A stretch of DNA of 64,000 nt from Gallaecimonas sp. GXIMD4217 (GTDB lineage: Bacteria > Pseudomonadota > Gammaproteobacteria > Enterobacterales > Gallaecimonadaceae), in assembly GCF_038087665.1 (NCBI RefSeq), contig NZ_CP149925.1, positions 1,081,455 to 1,145,454 on the forward strand, in the 5' to 3' direction. Positions 8,916 through 17,651 of the stretch are shown piece after piece (within the stretch, counting starts at the first letter, position 1; each line of letters opens with the position of its first letter). Made by a program: the position numbers and the translations under genes. The notes under the pieces were generated by a model. That model searched no databases, was not told where the DNA came from, and saw only the letters and a list, made by a program, of their open reading frames with translations.

Positions 8916-9924
8916 TGAGGGCCTCCAGTAACTGACGGATCTCGGCTGTGCTGCCGATGCTGATGCGGGTCTGGCCGGCCAAGGCGCGGGCGACGATGCC
9001 GCGCGAAGCCAGGCGCTTAAAGAGGGCGCCATTGGCATCGGCCACCAGCAGGAAGTTGGCGCTGCTGGGGGCCGGCCGGTAGCCAAGATTTGCCAGGGCC
9101 ACCGCCAGGCGGGTCCGATCCTGGCTCACCTGGGCCACCCGGGCGGCCAGCCGCGCCAGGCCCTGGGGCGCCAGGGCGCGCTGGGCTATTTCGGCCACCG
9201 GCAGAGGTACGGGGTAGGGGGCCAGCACCTTGGCCAGCAGGGCGATGATGGCCGGGCTTGCCAGCACCATGCCCAGCCTCAGGCCGGCCAGGCCGAAGGC
9301 CTTGGAGAAGGTGCGCAGCAGCACCAGGTTGTCATGGCGGGCCAGCAGCGGCGCCAGGGTCTCGGCGGCGCTGAACTCGATGTAGGCCTCGTCCACCACC
9401 ACCAGGGCGCGCCCGGCGGCCAGCGCCAGCAGGGCTTGCACCTGGGCGGCCGGGCAGAGCTGGCCGGTGGGGTTGTTGGGCCGGCACACGAACACCAGCT
9501 TGACCCTGTCCAGCACGGCGGCCAGGCCCGGCAAGTCCAGCTCGCCACCTTGCAGCGGCACATCCAGCACCTCGGCGCCCTGGGTCTGGGCGCCGATGGC
9601 GTACATGCCGTAGGTGGGCGACTGGATGGCGATGGCGTCACCGGGCTCGCAGAAGGCGCGGATCAGCAGCTCGATGCCCTCGTCGGCGCCGCGGGTGGCC
9701 AGCAGCAGACTGGGCTCGACCCCGGCATAGGCGGCGTAGGCCGCCAACAGCGCCGGCGGTTGGCACTCGGGGTAGCGGTTCAGGCTACCCTCGAAGCCAT
9801 AAGGGCTGGCGTCACCGGCCTCGTTGGCGTTGAGCCAGACTTGGCCCTGGCCGCCGATGCGGCGGGCGGACTGATAGGGACTGAGTTCCCGTACGGCCTT
9901 TCTGGCCAGTTGCTCGATGCTCAT
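8908..9924 (-). CDS. hisC: Histidinol-phosphate aminotransferase
   Basis: 338-residue class I/II PLP aminotransferase. PLP Lys lies in [17 protein letters not shown] and VVDEAYIEF are family hallmarks. It converts imidazole acetol phosphate to histidinol phosphate. An ATGA overlap joins it to hisD. Confidence 0.94.
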   Translation of the reverse strand: MSIEQLARKAVRELSPYQSARRIGGQGQVWLNANEAGDASPYGFEGSLNRYPECQPPALLAAYAAYAGVEPSLLLATRGADEGIELLIRAFCEPGDAIAIQSPTYGMYAIGAQTQGAEVLDVPLQGGELDLPGLAAVLDRVKLVFVCRPNNPTGQLCPAAQVQALLALAAGRALVVVDEAYIEFSAAETLAPLLARHDNLVLLRTFSKAFGLAGLRLGMVLASPAIIALLAKVLAPYPVPLPVAEIAQRALAPQGLARLAARVAQVSQDRTRLAVALANLGYRPAPSSANFLLVADANGALFKRLASRGIVARALAGQTRISIGSTAEIRQLLEALNG

Positions 9925-11192
9925 TGGCCTGCCTCCAGTCGTACCTTCACCGCCTGGGCGTGGCCATCCAGGCCCTCGGCGCTGGCCAGGGCGAGCAGGG
10001 TCGGGGCCAGTCCCTTGAGCCCCTCGCGGCTCAGGGTCTGCACCGTGTAGCGGCGCATGAAGTCCAGCAGGCCCAGGCCGGAATAGCTCCTGGCCAGGCC
10101 GTAGGTGGGCAGCACGTGGTTGCTGCCGCTGGCGTAATCGCCGGCGGACTCCGGGCTAAAGGGGCCAACGAAGATGGCGCCGGCGTTCCTGAGCCCAGGC
10201 AGCAGCCGCTCGTTTTGGTTGGTCTGCAGGATCAGGTGCTCGGGGCCATAGGCGTTGGCGACGCGCACTCCCTGGTCGAGATCCCGGACCAGCAGGGCCC
10301 GGCTCTGGGCCAGGCTCTGCTCGCAGATAGCTCGGCGGGGCAGGGCCTCGAGCTGCTTGGCAAGGCGGGTGTTGACCGATTCGGCCAGATCCCGGCTGTC
10401 GGTGACCAGCAATACCTGGGAGTCCGGGCCGTGCTCGGCCTGGCTGAGCAGATCGGCGGCCACGAAGGCCGCATTGGCGGTGCCGTCGGCGATGACCATC
10501 AGCTCCGAGGGGCCGGCCGGCATGTCGATGGCGACGCCCTGCTGGCCCAGCTGGCGCTTGGCCTCGGTGACCCAGGCGTTGCCGGGGCCGAAGAGCTTGA
10601 CCACCGGCGCCAGGCTCTGGGTGCCCAGGGCCATGGCGGCGATGGCCTGGGCGCCGCCCAGGGCCAGCACCTGGGCTATGCCGGCCAGGGCCGCCGCGGC
10701 CAGCACGGCGTCATCCACCGGGCCAGGGGTGGCCAGGATTATCTCCTCCACGCCCGCCAGCCGGGCCGGTATGGCCTGCATCAGCACCGAGCTGGGCAGG
10801 GGCGCCGAGCCGCCCGGCACATAGAGGCCGATGCGCGACAGGGGCTGCCAGCGCTGCTCGCAGATCACCCCGGGCGCCGTTTCCACCACCAGGGCCTGGG
10901 GGCGCTGGCGCTCGTGGAAGCGGCGGATATTGGCGCTGGCCTGTTCCAGGGCCTGGCGCAGCGCCAGCGAGATGCGTTCCAGGGCGCCCTTGGTGGCCAC
11001 CAGGCGGGGGCCCTCATAGCCATCCAGCTCCCTGGCGTAGCCGTCCAGGGCCTGGTCGCCCTGCTTGCGGATCTGGTCGATGATGGCGGCGACGCCGGCC
11101 CTGAGTTCGGCGCTCTGGCTCTGCTCGGGGCGCTTGAGCAGGGCGTCGAGCTGGCCGGCGGTCAGTTCATTGCAGTCATAGAGGCTCAACAT
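9921..11192 (-). CDS. hisD: Histidinol dehydrogenase
   Basis: 423-residue NAD-dependent enzyme for the last two oxidations to histidine. The zinc-ligand region SQAEHGPDS, catalytic Glu-His in YGPEHLIL and SNHVLPT are all present. It begins three bases after the hisG stop. Confidence 0.95.
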   Translation of the reverse strand: MLSLYDCNELTAGQLDALLKRPEQSQSAELRAGVAAIIDQIRKQGDQALDGYARELDGYEGPRLVATKGALERISLALRQALEQASANIRRFHERQRPQALVVETAPGVICEQRWQPLSRIGLYVPGGSAPLPSSVLMQAIPARLAGVEEIILATPGPVDDAVLAAAALAGIAQVLALGGAQAIAAMALGTQSLAPVVKLFGPGNAWVTEAKRQLGQQGVAIDMPAGPSELMVIADGTANAAFVAADLLSQAEHGPDSQVLLVTDSRDLAESVNTRLAKQLEALPRRAICEQSLAQSRALLVRDLDQGVRVANAYGPEHLILQTNQNERLLPGLRNAGAIFVGPFSPESAGDYASGSNHVLPTYGLARSYSGLGLLDFMRRYTVQTLSREGLKGLAPTLLALASAEGLDGHAQAVKVRLEAGQ

Positions 11193-11195
11193 GGC

Positions 11196-12095
11196 TCACT
11201 CCAGCATCTTTTCGATGGGCAGCACCAGGATGGACGAGGCGCCCAGGCCCTTGAGGGCTTCCATGGTTTCCCAGAACAGGGTCTCGCTGCTGACGGCGTG
11301 CACCGCCACCTTGTCGTCGCTGCCGGCCAGGGGCAGCACCGTGGGGTTCTCGGCGCCGGGCAGCAGGCTGATGATGGCGTCCAGCCTGGATACGGGGGCG
11401 TGCAGCAGGATGTACTTGGATTCCCGGGCCGACAGCACGCCGCCGAGGCGGGTCAACAGCCGGTCGATGAGGGCCTGGCGGTCGCCGGCCAGGGCGCCGG
11501 GACGCTGGATCAGCACCGCCTGGGACTGGTAGATCACCTCCACCTCGCGCAGACCGTTGGCCTCCAGGGTGGCGCCGGTGCTGACCAGATCGCAGATGGC
11601 GTCGGCGAGCCCGGCCCGGGGCGCCACCTCCACCGAGCCGTTCAGCTGGCAGCTTCGGAAGGTCACCCCCGAGCTGGCCAGGTAGCGGCCCAGCAGGCGC
11701 GGATAGGAGGTGGCGATGACGGCGCCGTCCAGCTGGCCGGCGCCGTGGTAGTCGGCTTCCTCGGGCAGGGCCAGGCTCAGCCGGCATTGGCCGAAGCCAA
11801 GGGCGGCCAGCTCGCCGTAGTCGGCGTCCTGGCCCAGGGCGCGCCGCTCCAGGGCGCATTCCTCGAGGACGTTCTGGCCCACTATGCCCAGATCCACGAT
11901 GCCGTCCATGACCAGGGCGGGAATGTCGTCGTCCCGGACCCGCAATATGTCCAGGGGCAGGTTTTCGGCGTGGGCCAGCAGGCGGCCCTCACGCTGCTTG
12001 AAGCGGATGCCGAGCTGGCTGAGCAGCTGCTCGGAGTCCCGGCTGAGGCGGCCGGATTTTTGGATGGCGATGCGAAGGCGGTTGTTGTCGTTCAT
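11196..12095 (-). CDS. hisG: ATP phosphoribosyltransferase, long form
   Basis: 299 residues, the length of long-form HisG with the C-terminal histidine-binding regulatory domain, so no HisZ is needed. It starts [18 protein letters not shown]; the phosphate-binding region DLVSTGATL is seen. First committed step of the pathway, feedback-inhibited in the family. The start at 12,095 is favoured over longer frames because those would run through the attenuator and leader. Confidence 0.95.
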   Translation of the reverse strand: MNDNNRLRIAIQKSGRLSRDSEQLLSQLGIRFKQREGRLLAHAENLPLDILRVRDDDIPALVMDGIVDLGIVGQNVLEECALERRALGQDADYGELAALGFGQCRLSLALPEEADYHGAGQLDGAVIATSYPRLLGRYLASSGVTFRSCQLNGSVEVAPRAGLADAICDLVSTGATLEANGLREVEVIYQSQAVLIQRPGALAGDRQALIDRLLTRLGGVLSARESKYILLHAPVSRLDAIISLLPGAENPTVLPLAGSDDKVAVHAVSSETLFWETMEALKGLGASSILVLPIEKMLE

Positions 12096-12114
12096 GGCAA
12101 AGGTCCCAGTTAGC

Positions 12115-12146
12115 AAAAAGCCCCGGTCATGGACTTCCGGGGCTTT
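12115..12146 (-). terminator. his operon attenuator terminator
   Basis: On the his strand, AAAGCCCCGG and CCGGGGCTTT form a 10-bp stem with a 10-base loop, followed by a T-run, between leader peptide and hisG. Its place after a His-codon leader marks it as the attenuator. Confidence 0.88.
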
Positions 12147-12223
12147 GCTGGTGCTAAAGGGACTTCGCCGCTTTGACATCCGCCGGAAGGCCATAACCTT
12201 CCAGCGAATATCCTCCTGAAAGG

Positions 12224-12274
12224 CTACTCGTTGGCGTGATGATGATGACGGTTGTTCAGGAGGAAGGTATTCAT
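12224..12274 (-). CDS. hisL: his operon leader peptide
   Basis: A 16-residue frame, [16 protein letters not shown], with four consecutive His codons. Ribosome stalling here when His-tRNA is scarce would let the downstream RNA refold and disrupt the attenuator at 12,115-12,146. E. coli's leader has seven His codons in a row; this one has four. The position, 129 bases before hisG, fits classical his attenuation. Confidence 0.9.
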   Translation of the reverse strand: MNTFLLNNRHHHHANE

Positions 12275-12307
12275 GTGTTGCTTGTCCAAAATTTGCTGTG
12301 CCCATTC

Positions 12308-12337
12308 ACCCTAATGGAAATCTGTGGAAAGATGCAA
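12308..12337 (-). promoter_or_regulatory. Predicted his operon promoter
   Basis: TTGCAT and TAGGGT separated by 18 bases, about 34 bases before the leader ATG. The -10 resembles the E. coli his promoter's TAGGTT. Prediction from sequence only. Confidence 0.5.
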
Positions 12338-12385
12338 GCCATAAAGTTGATGGTTTTATGACCGATAAGGGATGAGGAGGTCGAG

Positions 12386-12685
12386 ATGGTCAATATGGAT
12401 CCCTTTATTCCTTTTCTGCCCAGGCCCAGTGCGGTGCCGGACAAGCCCCGGCGCCAGGTGGAGCAGGTGCAGAAGACGCCGCCCAGCGCCAAGGCCGAGG
12501 CCCATATGGAGGATCTCGATCGCAGCCGCCTGGGCGTACTGGAGCGTGAGCAGCGCCGCGAGCGCCGGCGCCGGCAGTTCAGGCCCAGGCGCCGCAAGGC
12601 CGGCAACATCCAGCATTTCTATAACCGCCTTGGCGTGGAACGGGAGGAGATCGACCGGGACGGGGACCTGGACACCTTCGCCTAG
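12386..12685 (+). CDS. Arg-rich small protein of unknown function
   Basis: 99 residues, preceded by a strong GAGGAGG. Pro-rich N-terminus (DPFIPFLPRPS), then a very basic helix-like run (REQRRERRRRQFRPRRR, about residues 53-70) and an acidic tail (REEIDRDGDLD). The charge pattern suggests nucleic-acid or ribosome contact, but I do not recognise a family. It is transcribed divergently from the his operon and 65 bases ahead of the helicase gene, possibly in one transcript with it. Confidence 0.6.
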   Translation: MVNMDPFIPFLPRPSAVPDKPRRQVEQVQKTPPSAKAEAHMEDLDRSRLGVLEREQRRERRRRQFRPRRRKAGNIQHFYNRLGVEREEIDRDGDLDTFA

Positions 12686-12750
12686 GCCCTTTTGACCTGC
12701 CCCCGGGCCAGTGCTATTTTCGCCCCTCCTAAGCGCCACAGGACCCCAGC

Positions 12751-14658
12751 ATGACAGTCAGCTCCGCCTTTGCCGTCGACGGCCCCCTGGCCAGGGCGAT
12801 CCCCGGCTTCGCCCCCAGGCAGGCCCAGCTGACCATGGCCGAGGCCGTGGCCAGGGCCCTGGAGGACAAGTCGGTGGCCATCATCGAAGCGGGCACCGGC
12901 ACCGGCAAGACCTTCGCCTACCTGGTGCCGGCCCTGGCCAGCGGCAAGAAGGTGGTGATCTCCACCGGTACCAAGGCGCTTCAGGAACAGCTCTACCTCA
13001 AGGATCTGCCGCGCATCCGCGATGCCCTGGGCAGGGCGCCGCAGCTGGCGCTTTTGAAGGGCCGGTCCAACTACCTGTGCCTGGCCAGGCTCAAGGCCAG
13101 GGAGGCCGACGCCAACCTGCTCGACCCCAGGCTGCTGACCATGATGAGCCAGGTGTCGCGCTGGGCGCCGCGCACCGACAGCGGCGACATCGCCGAGCTG
13201 CCGTTGCCGGAAGACGCCGCCATCTTCCCCCATGTCACCTCCACGGCGGAAAACTGCCTGGGCCGGGAATGCCCCTATTTCGAGGACTGCCACCTGGTCA
13301 AGGCCCGCAAGAAGGCCATGGACGCGGATCTGGTGGTCATCAACCATCACCTGTTCTTCGCCGACATGGCCATCAAGGACACCGGCTTCGGCGAGCTGCT
13401 GCCCCAGGCCGACGCGGTGATCTTCGACGAGGCCCACCAGTTGCCGGATATCGCCTGCCAGTACTTCGGCGAGTCGGTATCCACCCGCATGATCCAGGAC
13501 CTGTGCAAGGATCTGGAGGTGGTGGTGCGCACCGAGCTCAAGGACCAGCGCCAGCTGGCCCTGGCCGCCGACAAGCTGAGCCGCACCAGTGCGGATCTGC
13601 GCCTGGCCCTGCCCGGCGAGCCACAGAAGGGCAACCTGAGGCAAATCGAAAGCCTGCTGGCCCCGGCCATGAAGCGCCTGGGTGACGACCTGGATTTCGT
13701 CAACCAGGTGCTCAAGCAGAACCTGGGGCGATGCACCACGGCCGACAACCTCTACGAGCGCCTGGCCACCATCCGCGCCCGCCTGGCCCGGGTCCAGGAC
13801 ACCCAGACCCTGGGTTACAGCTACTGGTACGAGGCGAGCCGCTACCACCTGAGCCTGAACCTGACGCCGTTGTCCATTGCCGACAAGTTCGAGGCGGTCA
13901 TCGAGGACAAGCCGGCGGCCTGGGTGTTCACCTCGGCCACCCTGGCCGTGGACGGCGCCTTCGACCACTTCAAGGCCCTGCTGGGCCTTAAACCCAAGGC
14001 CGAGCTGGTGCTGGACAGCCCCTTCGACTACCCCCACCAGGGCCTGTGGCTGGTGCCGCGCAACATCCCCGAGCCCACCGGCAACAGGCCCATAGCGCCG
14101 CTGATGGCAGCCCTGCTGCCGCTGATCGAAGCCGCCGGTGGCCGCACCTTCGTGCTGTTCACCTCCCACCGCATGCTGAACCTGGCCGCGGACTGGCTAG
14201 AGAGCCGCATCGACTTCCCGATCCTGGTCCAGGGGCGGGCCCCCAAACGGGCCCTGCTGGAGGAATTCGTCCAGGCCGGCAACGCCGTGCTGCTGGGCAC
14301 CGGCAGCTTCTGGGAGGGGGTGGACGTGCGGGGCCAGCAGCTGAGCTGTGTTATCATCGACAAGCTGCCGTTTGGCCGCCCGGACGACCCGCTGCTGCAG
14401 GCCCGCATGGAGGACTGTCGCCGCCAGGGCCGGGATCCCTTTGCCGAGCTGCAGCTGCCCCAGGCGGTGATCGCCCTCAAGCAGGGGGCGGGGCGCTTGA
14501 TCCGGGACGTCACCGACAGGGGCGTACTGGTGATCTGCGACAATCGCCTGGTGAACCGCCCCTACGGGGCCACCTTTATCAAGAGTCTGCCGCCTTTCGA
14601 GCGCACCCGCAGCATTGCCCGCGCCGAGGCCTTTTTGCGTGATATCAACGAGAATTGA
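12751..14658 (+). CDS. yoaA: DinG-family ATP-dependent DNA helicase (YoaA)
   Basis: 635-residue superfamily 2, XPD/DinG-like helicase: Walker A EAGTGTGKT (about 46-54), a Cys-bearing Fe-S region (NYLCLARLK, ENCLGRECPYFEDC, 109-180), Walker B DEAH (FDEAHQLPD) and C-terminal QGAGRLIR. Length and the adjacent tsaB fit YoaA. YoaA takes part in replication-fork repair in E. coli with the polymerase chi subunit; that role here is by homology. Confidence 0.87.
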   Translation: MTVSSAFAVDGPLARAIPGFAPRQAQLTMAEAVARALEDKSVAIIEAGTGTGKTFAYLVPALASGKKVVISTGTKALQEQLYLKDLPRIRDALGRAPQLALLKGRSNYLCLARLKAREADANLLDPRLLTMMSQVSRWAPRTDSGDIAELPLPEDAAIFPHVTSTAENCLGRECPYFEDCHLVKARKKAMDADLVVINHHLFFADMAIKDTGFGELLPQADAVIFDEAHQLPDIACQYFGESVSTRMIQDLCKDLEVVVRTELKDQRQLALAADKLSRTSADLRLALPGEPQKGNLRQIESLLAPAMKRLGDDLDFVNQVLKQNLGRCTTADNLYERLATIRARLARVQDTQTLGYSYWYEASRYHLSLNLTPLSIADKFEAVIEDKPAAWVFTSATLAVDGAFDHFKALLGLKPKAELVLDSPFDYPHQGLWLVPRNIPEPTGNRPIAPLMAALLPLIEAAGGRTFVLFTSHRMLNLAADWLESRIDFPILVQGRAPKRALLEEFVQAGNAVLLGTGSFWEGVDVRGQQLSCVIIDKLPFGRPDDPLLQARMEDCRRQGRDPFAELQLPQAVIALKQGAGRLIRDVTDRGVLVICDNRLVNRPYGATFIKSLPPFERTRSIARAEAFLRDINEN

Positions 14659-14666
14659 CGCCTGTT

Positions 14667-15347
14667 ATGACCACCCTACTTGCCCTGGATACCGCCACCG
14701 AAGCCTGCTCTGCCGCCCTGCTGCACAAGGGCCAAGTGCTGCACCGCCATGAGGTCTGCCCCCAGCAGCACACCCGCAAGATCCTGCCCATGGTCGACGA
14801 ACTGCTGGCCGAGGCCGGCCTGGCGCTGGGCCAGCTGGATGCCCTGGCCTACGGCCGTGGCCCCGGCAGCTTTACCGGCGTGCGCATCGGCATCGGCATC
14901 GCCCAGGGCCTGGCCTTCTCCGCCGAGCTGCCGCTCATCGGCGTGTCCAACCTGGCGGCCATGGCCGAACAGGCCCGGGTGGAGCAGGGGGCAAGCCGGG
15001 TGCTGGCGGCCATAGATGCCCGTATGGGCGAGGTCTACTGGGGCCAGTTCGAAGTCAGGGACGGCCTGATGCAGCCGGTTGCCGAGGAGCTGGTGCTGCC
15101 GCCCGCCGAGGCGACTCGCCAGCTTGACGACGCCGTGCCGGTGGGCACCGGCTGGGCTGCCTATCCGGAGCTGGCCGAGCGCCTGGGCGTCGGCGGCGAG
15201 GTGGCCATCACCCTGCCGTCGGCCCGCTTCATGCTGGCCCTGGCCCAGCAGGCCTTCGCCAAGGGGGAGATGTGCGATGCACTTTCTGCCGAACCCGTGT
15301 ACCTTAGGGATAAAGTGACCTGGAAAAAACTGCCCGGTCGGGAGTAA
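14667..15347 (+). CDS. tsaB: tRNA threonylcarbamoyladenosine synthesis protein TsaB
   Basis: 226-residue ASKHA-fold protein (LALDTATEACSAAL at the N-terminus, GPGSFTGVRIG motif). TsaB partners TsaD and TsaE in t6A37 modification of ANN-decoding tRNAs. The ATG at 14,667 was chosen over a TTG at 14,655 that overlaps the helicase stop. Confidence 0.92.
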   Translation: MTTLLALDTATEACSAALLHKGQVLHRHEVCPQQHTRKILPMVDELLAEAGLALGQLDALAYGRGPGSFTGVRIGIGIAQGLAFSAELPLIGVSNLAAMAEQARVEQGASRVLAAIDARMGEVYWGQFEVRDGLMQPVAEELVLPPAEATRQLDDAVPVGTGWAAYPELAERLGVGGEVAITLPSARFMLALAQQAFAKGEMCDALSAEPVYLRDKVTWKKLPGRE

Positions 15348-15356
15348 GCCAACGCC

Positions 15357-15623
15357 ATGATCCGTATTGGTGCCCAGCCCTATCAACCCACGCCCCAGGA
15401 GCCGCGCCCGGCGCTGCAGCCCCAGGGCGCGGAGGCAGCCGCCCCCAAGCAGGAGCTGGTGCGCTACAGCGTACCTGGCCTGGCGGCGGCCGAGGGCTTT
15501 CGGACCCAATACGACCAGCCACCGGGACGGAACCTGCGCGCCATAGCCCAGTACCGCAGCCTGGAGCTGGAGGACAAGCGTGAACAGGCCCGCTCCCTGC
15601 TGGGCGTGGATCTGTTCGTTTGA
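15357..15623 (+). CDS. Small uncharacterised protein
   Basis: 88 residues. N-terminal half is Pro/Ala/Gln-rich and probably disordered; the C-terminal half (RNLRAIAQYRSLELEDKREQ, then ending LLGVDLFV) looks helical. No signal peptide. It lies 9 bases after tsaB and its stop overlaps the next gene's TTG start, so it belongs to this operon. Function unknown. Confidence 0.6.
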   Translation: MIRIGAQPYQPTPQEPRPALQPQGAEAAAPKQELVRYSVPGLAAAEGFRTQYDQPPGRNLRAIAQYRSLELEDKREQARSLLGVDLFV

Positions 15624-16249
15624 CATCACCAAGACTGCAACTGGCCGCGGCGCTGCTGGCGGCCGCCATCCTCTCCTTCGTTCCCGTTCTCAACCTGCCC
15701 TTCGTGTGGCTGGCGACCTTCTTCCATGAGCTGTCCCACGGCCTGGCGGCCCTGGCCACGGGTGGCCAGGTGGTGCGCATCGAGCTGAGCCTGAACGGCT
15801 CCGGGGTCTGCTACACCCGCGGCGGCAACGCCTTTCTCATCGCCCTGTCCGGCTACCTGGGCGCCAGCCTGTTCGGGGTGGCGCTGTGGTGGCTGAGTGG
15901 GCATCCGAGCCGCCAGTCGCTGCTGCGCTGGGGCCTGCTGCTGCTGGTGGCGGCCAGCCTGGTGCTGTGGGGGCGGGACATGCTCACCCTGGCCATGCTG
16001 CTGGTGCTGCTGGCGGGCCTTTGGTGGCTGGGCAAGGGTGGCAACCGGCTGCGCTGGCTGTGGCTGCTGATGGCGGCGGCGGTGCTGCTCAACGCCTTGC
16101 AGAGCCCCCTCTACCTTGGCCAGGGTCAGTTGGGGGATGCCGGCACCCTGTCGCAGCTGACCGGCTTGCCACCGATGCTGTTTGTGTTTTTGTGGCTGAT
16201 CGCCGGTCTACTGTCTATAGGCTGGTGTTTCAAGAGAGGGAAAGCATGA
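15620..16249 (+). CDS. M50-like membrane peptidase-fold protein
   Basis: 209 residues with about six hydrophobic segments. HELSH near residue 37, in FFHELSHGLAALATGG, fits the HExxH zinc motif of site-2-protease-like (M50) membrane proteases; no clear second DG motif is visible. It begins at TTG, overlapping the upstream stop (TTGA), and ends in ATGA with the Slp lipoprotein gene. A zinc site is plausible; protease activity is a guess. Confidence 0.65.
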   Translation: MTSPRLQLAAALLAAAILSFVPVLNLPFVWLATFFHELSHGLAALATGGQVVRIELSLNGSGVCYTRGGNAFLIALSGYLGASLFGVALWWLSGHPSRQSLLRWGLLLLVAASLVLWGRDMLTLAMLLVLLAGLWWLGKGGNRLRWLWLLMAAAVLLNALQSPLYLGQGQLGDAGTLSQLTGLPPMLFVFLWLIAGLLSIGWCFKRGKA

Positions 16250-16836
16250 TGAAAGCCTTACTGACCGCCGTGGCCCTGCTGCTGTTGGCCGGCTGCAGCA
16301 CCATTCCGGATGAGCTGGCGGTGCCCGAGGGGCAAAGCCTGGCCGCTTACAGCGCCGCCCGCCAGGGGGCCGAACAGGGCAAGCTGGTGCGCTGGGGCGG
16401 CATCATAGCCCAGGTGGACAACCTCAAGAACCGCACCCGCCTGGAAGTGGTCTACTACCCGCTGTCGTCGTCCGCCAAGCCCAAGCAGGACGAGGCCAGC
16501 CCGGGCCGTTTCCTGGCCTACCTGGACGGTTTCGTGGATCCCGTGGTGCTGGGCCAGGGCCGGCGCATCACGGTCGTGGGCAGCCTTGGCCGGCAGGAGA
16601 GCGGCCGGGTCGGCGAGTTCGAATACCGATACCCGACGGTGCAGGTGCAGCGCTACAAGCTGTGGAAAGAGGATCCGGACTATGACGTCTACTATGTGGA
16701 TCCCTGGCCCTACTGGCGCTACCCGGGCTGGCACTACCCCTATTACCATCGCCGGCATTTCGCCCATGACCCCTTCTTTGCCCCCAATCCCAAGTTCAGG
16801 CATAAGCACAAACCCAAGGAAGAGAAAAAACAATGA
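16246..16836 (+). CDS. Slp-family outer-membrane lipoprotein
   Basis: 196 residues; lipoprotein signal with lipobox LLAGC (Cys17). The mature part matches the Slp family (RWGGIIAQVDNLKNRTRLEVVY). The C-terminus is rich in Tyr/Trp/Pro/His (WPYWRYPGWHYPYYHRRH) and ends in a lysine cluster, unlike E. coli Slp. Slp proteins are associated with stationary phase and acid stress in E. coli. Both ends overlap neighbours by 4 bases. Confidence 0.82.
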   Translation: MMKALLTAVALLLLAGCSTIPDELAVPEGQSLAAYSAARQGAEQGKLVRWGGIIAQVDNLKNRTRLEVVYYPLSSSAKPKQDEASPGRFLAYLDGFVDPVVLGQGRRITVVGSLGRQESGRVGEFEYRYPTVQVQRYKLWKEDPDYDVYYVDPWPYWRYPGWHYPYYHRRHFAHDPFFAPNPKFRHKHKPKEEKKQ

Positions 16837-17651
16837 TGTTACGCAACCTCATGGGCGGTGCCCTGGCGGCCGCCATATTGTCGCTGCCGGCCCAGGCCGG
16901 CACCCTGGCCGACGCGGTCGCCAACAAGCAGCGCACGGCCGAGTTCGTGCAGCGCGACCAGTACCGCCACCCCGCCGAGACCCTGGCCTTCATGGGGATC
17001 CAACCCGACATGAGGGTGGTGGAGCTATGGCCCGGCAAGGGCTGGTATACGGAGATCCTCGGCCCCTATCTCAGGGACCATGGCCAGCTTATCGTCGGCA
17101 ACTTCAATACCGAGCTGGGTGAGAGCCCCAGCGGCCTGGAGCGGTATTTTGCCAAGGCGGGCCTGGCCCTGCGGGCGCGCCTGGCCAGTGAAAAGGCCTG
17201 GCTGGGCGACATCCAGGAAGTGACCTTCCAGCCCCCCGAGCACCTGGTGCTGGCCAAGCCCGGCAGCGTCGATAGGGTGCTGACCTTTCGCAATATCCAC
17301 AACTGGCACAAGCACGGCACCCTGGACGGGGTGTTGGCATCGGTATTCGAGGCCCTCAGGCCCGGCGGCATCTTCGGCGTGGTCGAACACAGGGCCAAGG
17401 CCGGCACCTCGGCCGAGCAGATGGCCAGGAGCGGCTACATGACCGAGGACTTCGTCATCGCCGCGGCCGAAAAGGCGGGCTTCAGGCTGGCCGGGCGCGC
17501 CGAGATCAACGCCAACCCCAGGGATGACACCGACCATCCCAACGGCGTCTGGACTCTGCCGCCGACCCTGAACGCCCCCGAGGCCGATCAGGATCAGTAC
17601 CAGGCCATTGGCGAGAGCGATCGCATGACCTTGAAATTCGTCAAGCCATGA
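16833..17651 (+). CDS. Exported methyltransferase-fold protein
   Basis: 272 residues with a Sec signal peptide (hydrophobic 8-20, cleavage near AQAG). The body looks like a class I methyltransferase: VVELWPGKGWYTEIL stands at the SAM motif I position, followed by NWHKHGTLDGVL and LRPGGIFGVVEH. Such predicted exported methyltransferases are widespread but uncharacterised; SAM is not normally periplasmic, so the ligand is open. ATGA overlaps couple it to Slp upstream and the hydrolase downstream. Confidence 0.75.
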   Translation: MMLRNLMGGALAAAILSLPAQAGTLADAVANKQRTAEFVQRDQYRHPAETLAFMGIQPDMRVVELWPGKGWYTEILGPYLRDHGQLIVGNFNTELGESPSGLERYFAKAGLALRARLASEKAWLGDIQEVTFQPPEHLVLAKPGSVDRVLTFRNIHNWHKHGTLDGVLASVFEALRPGGIFGVVEHRAKAGTSAEQMARSGYMTEDFVIAAAEKAGFRLAGRAEINANPRDDTDHPNGVWTLPPTLNAPEADQDQYQAIGESDRMTLKFVKP

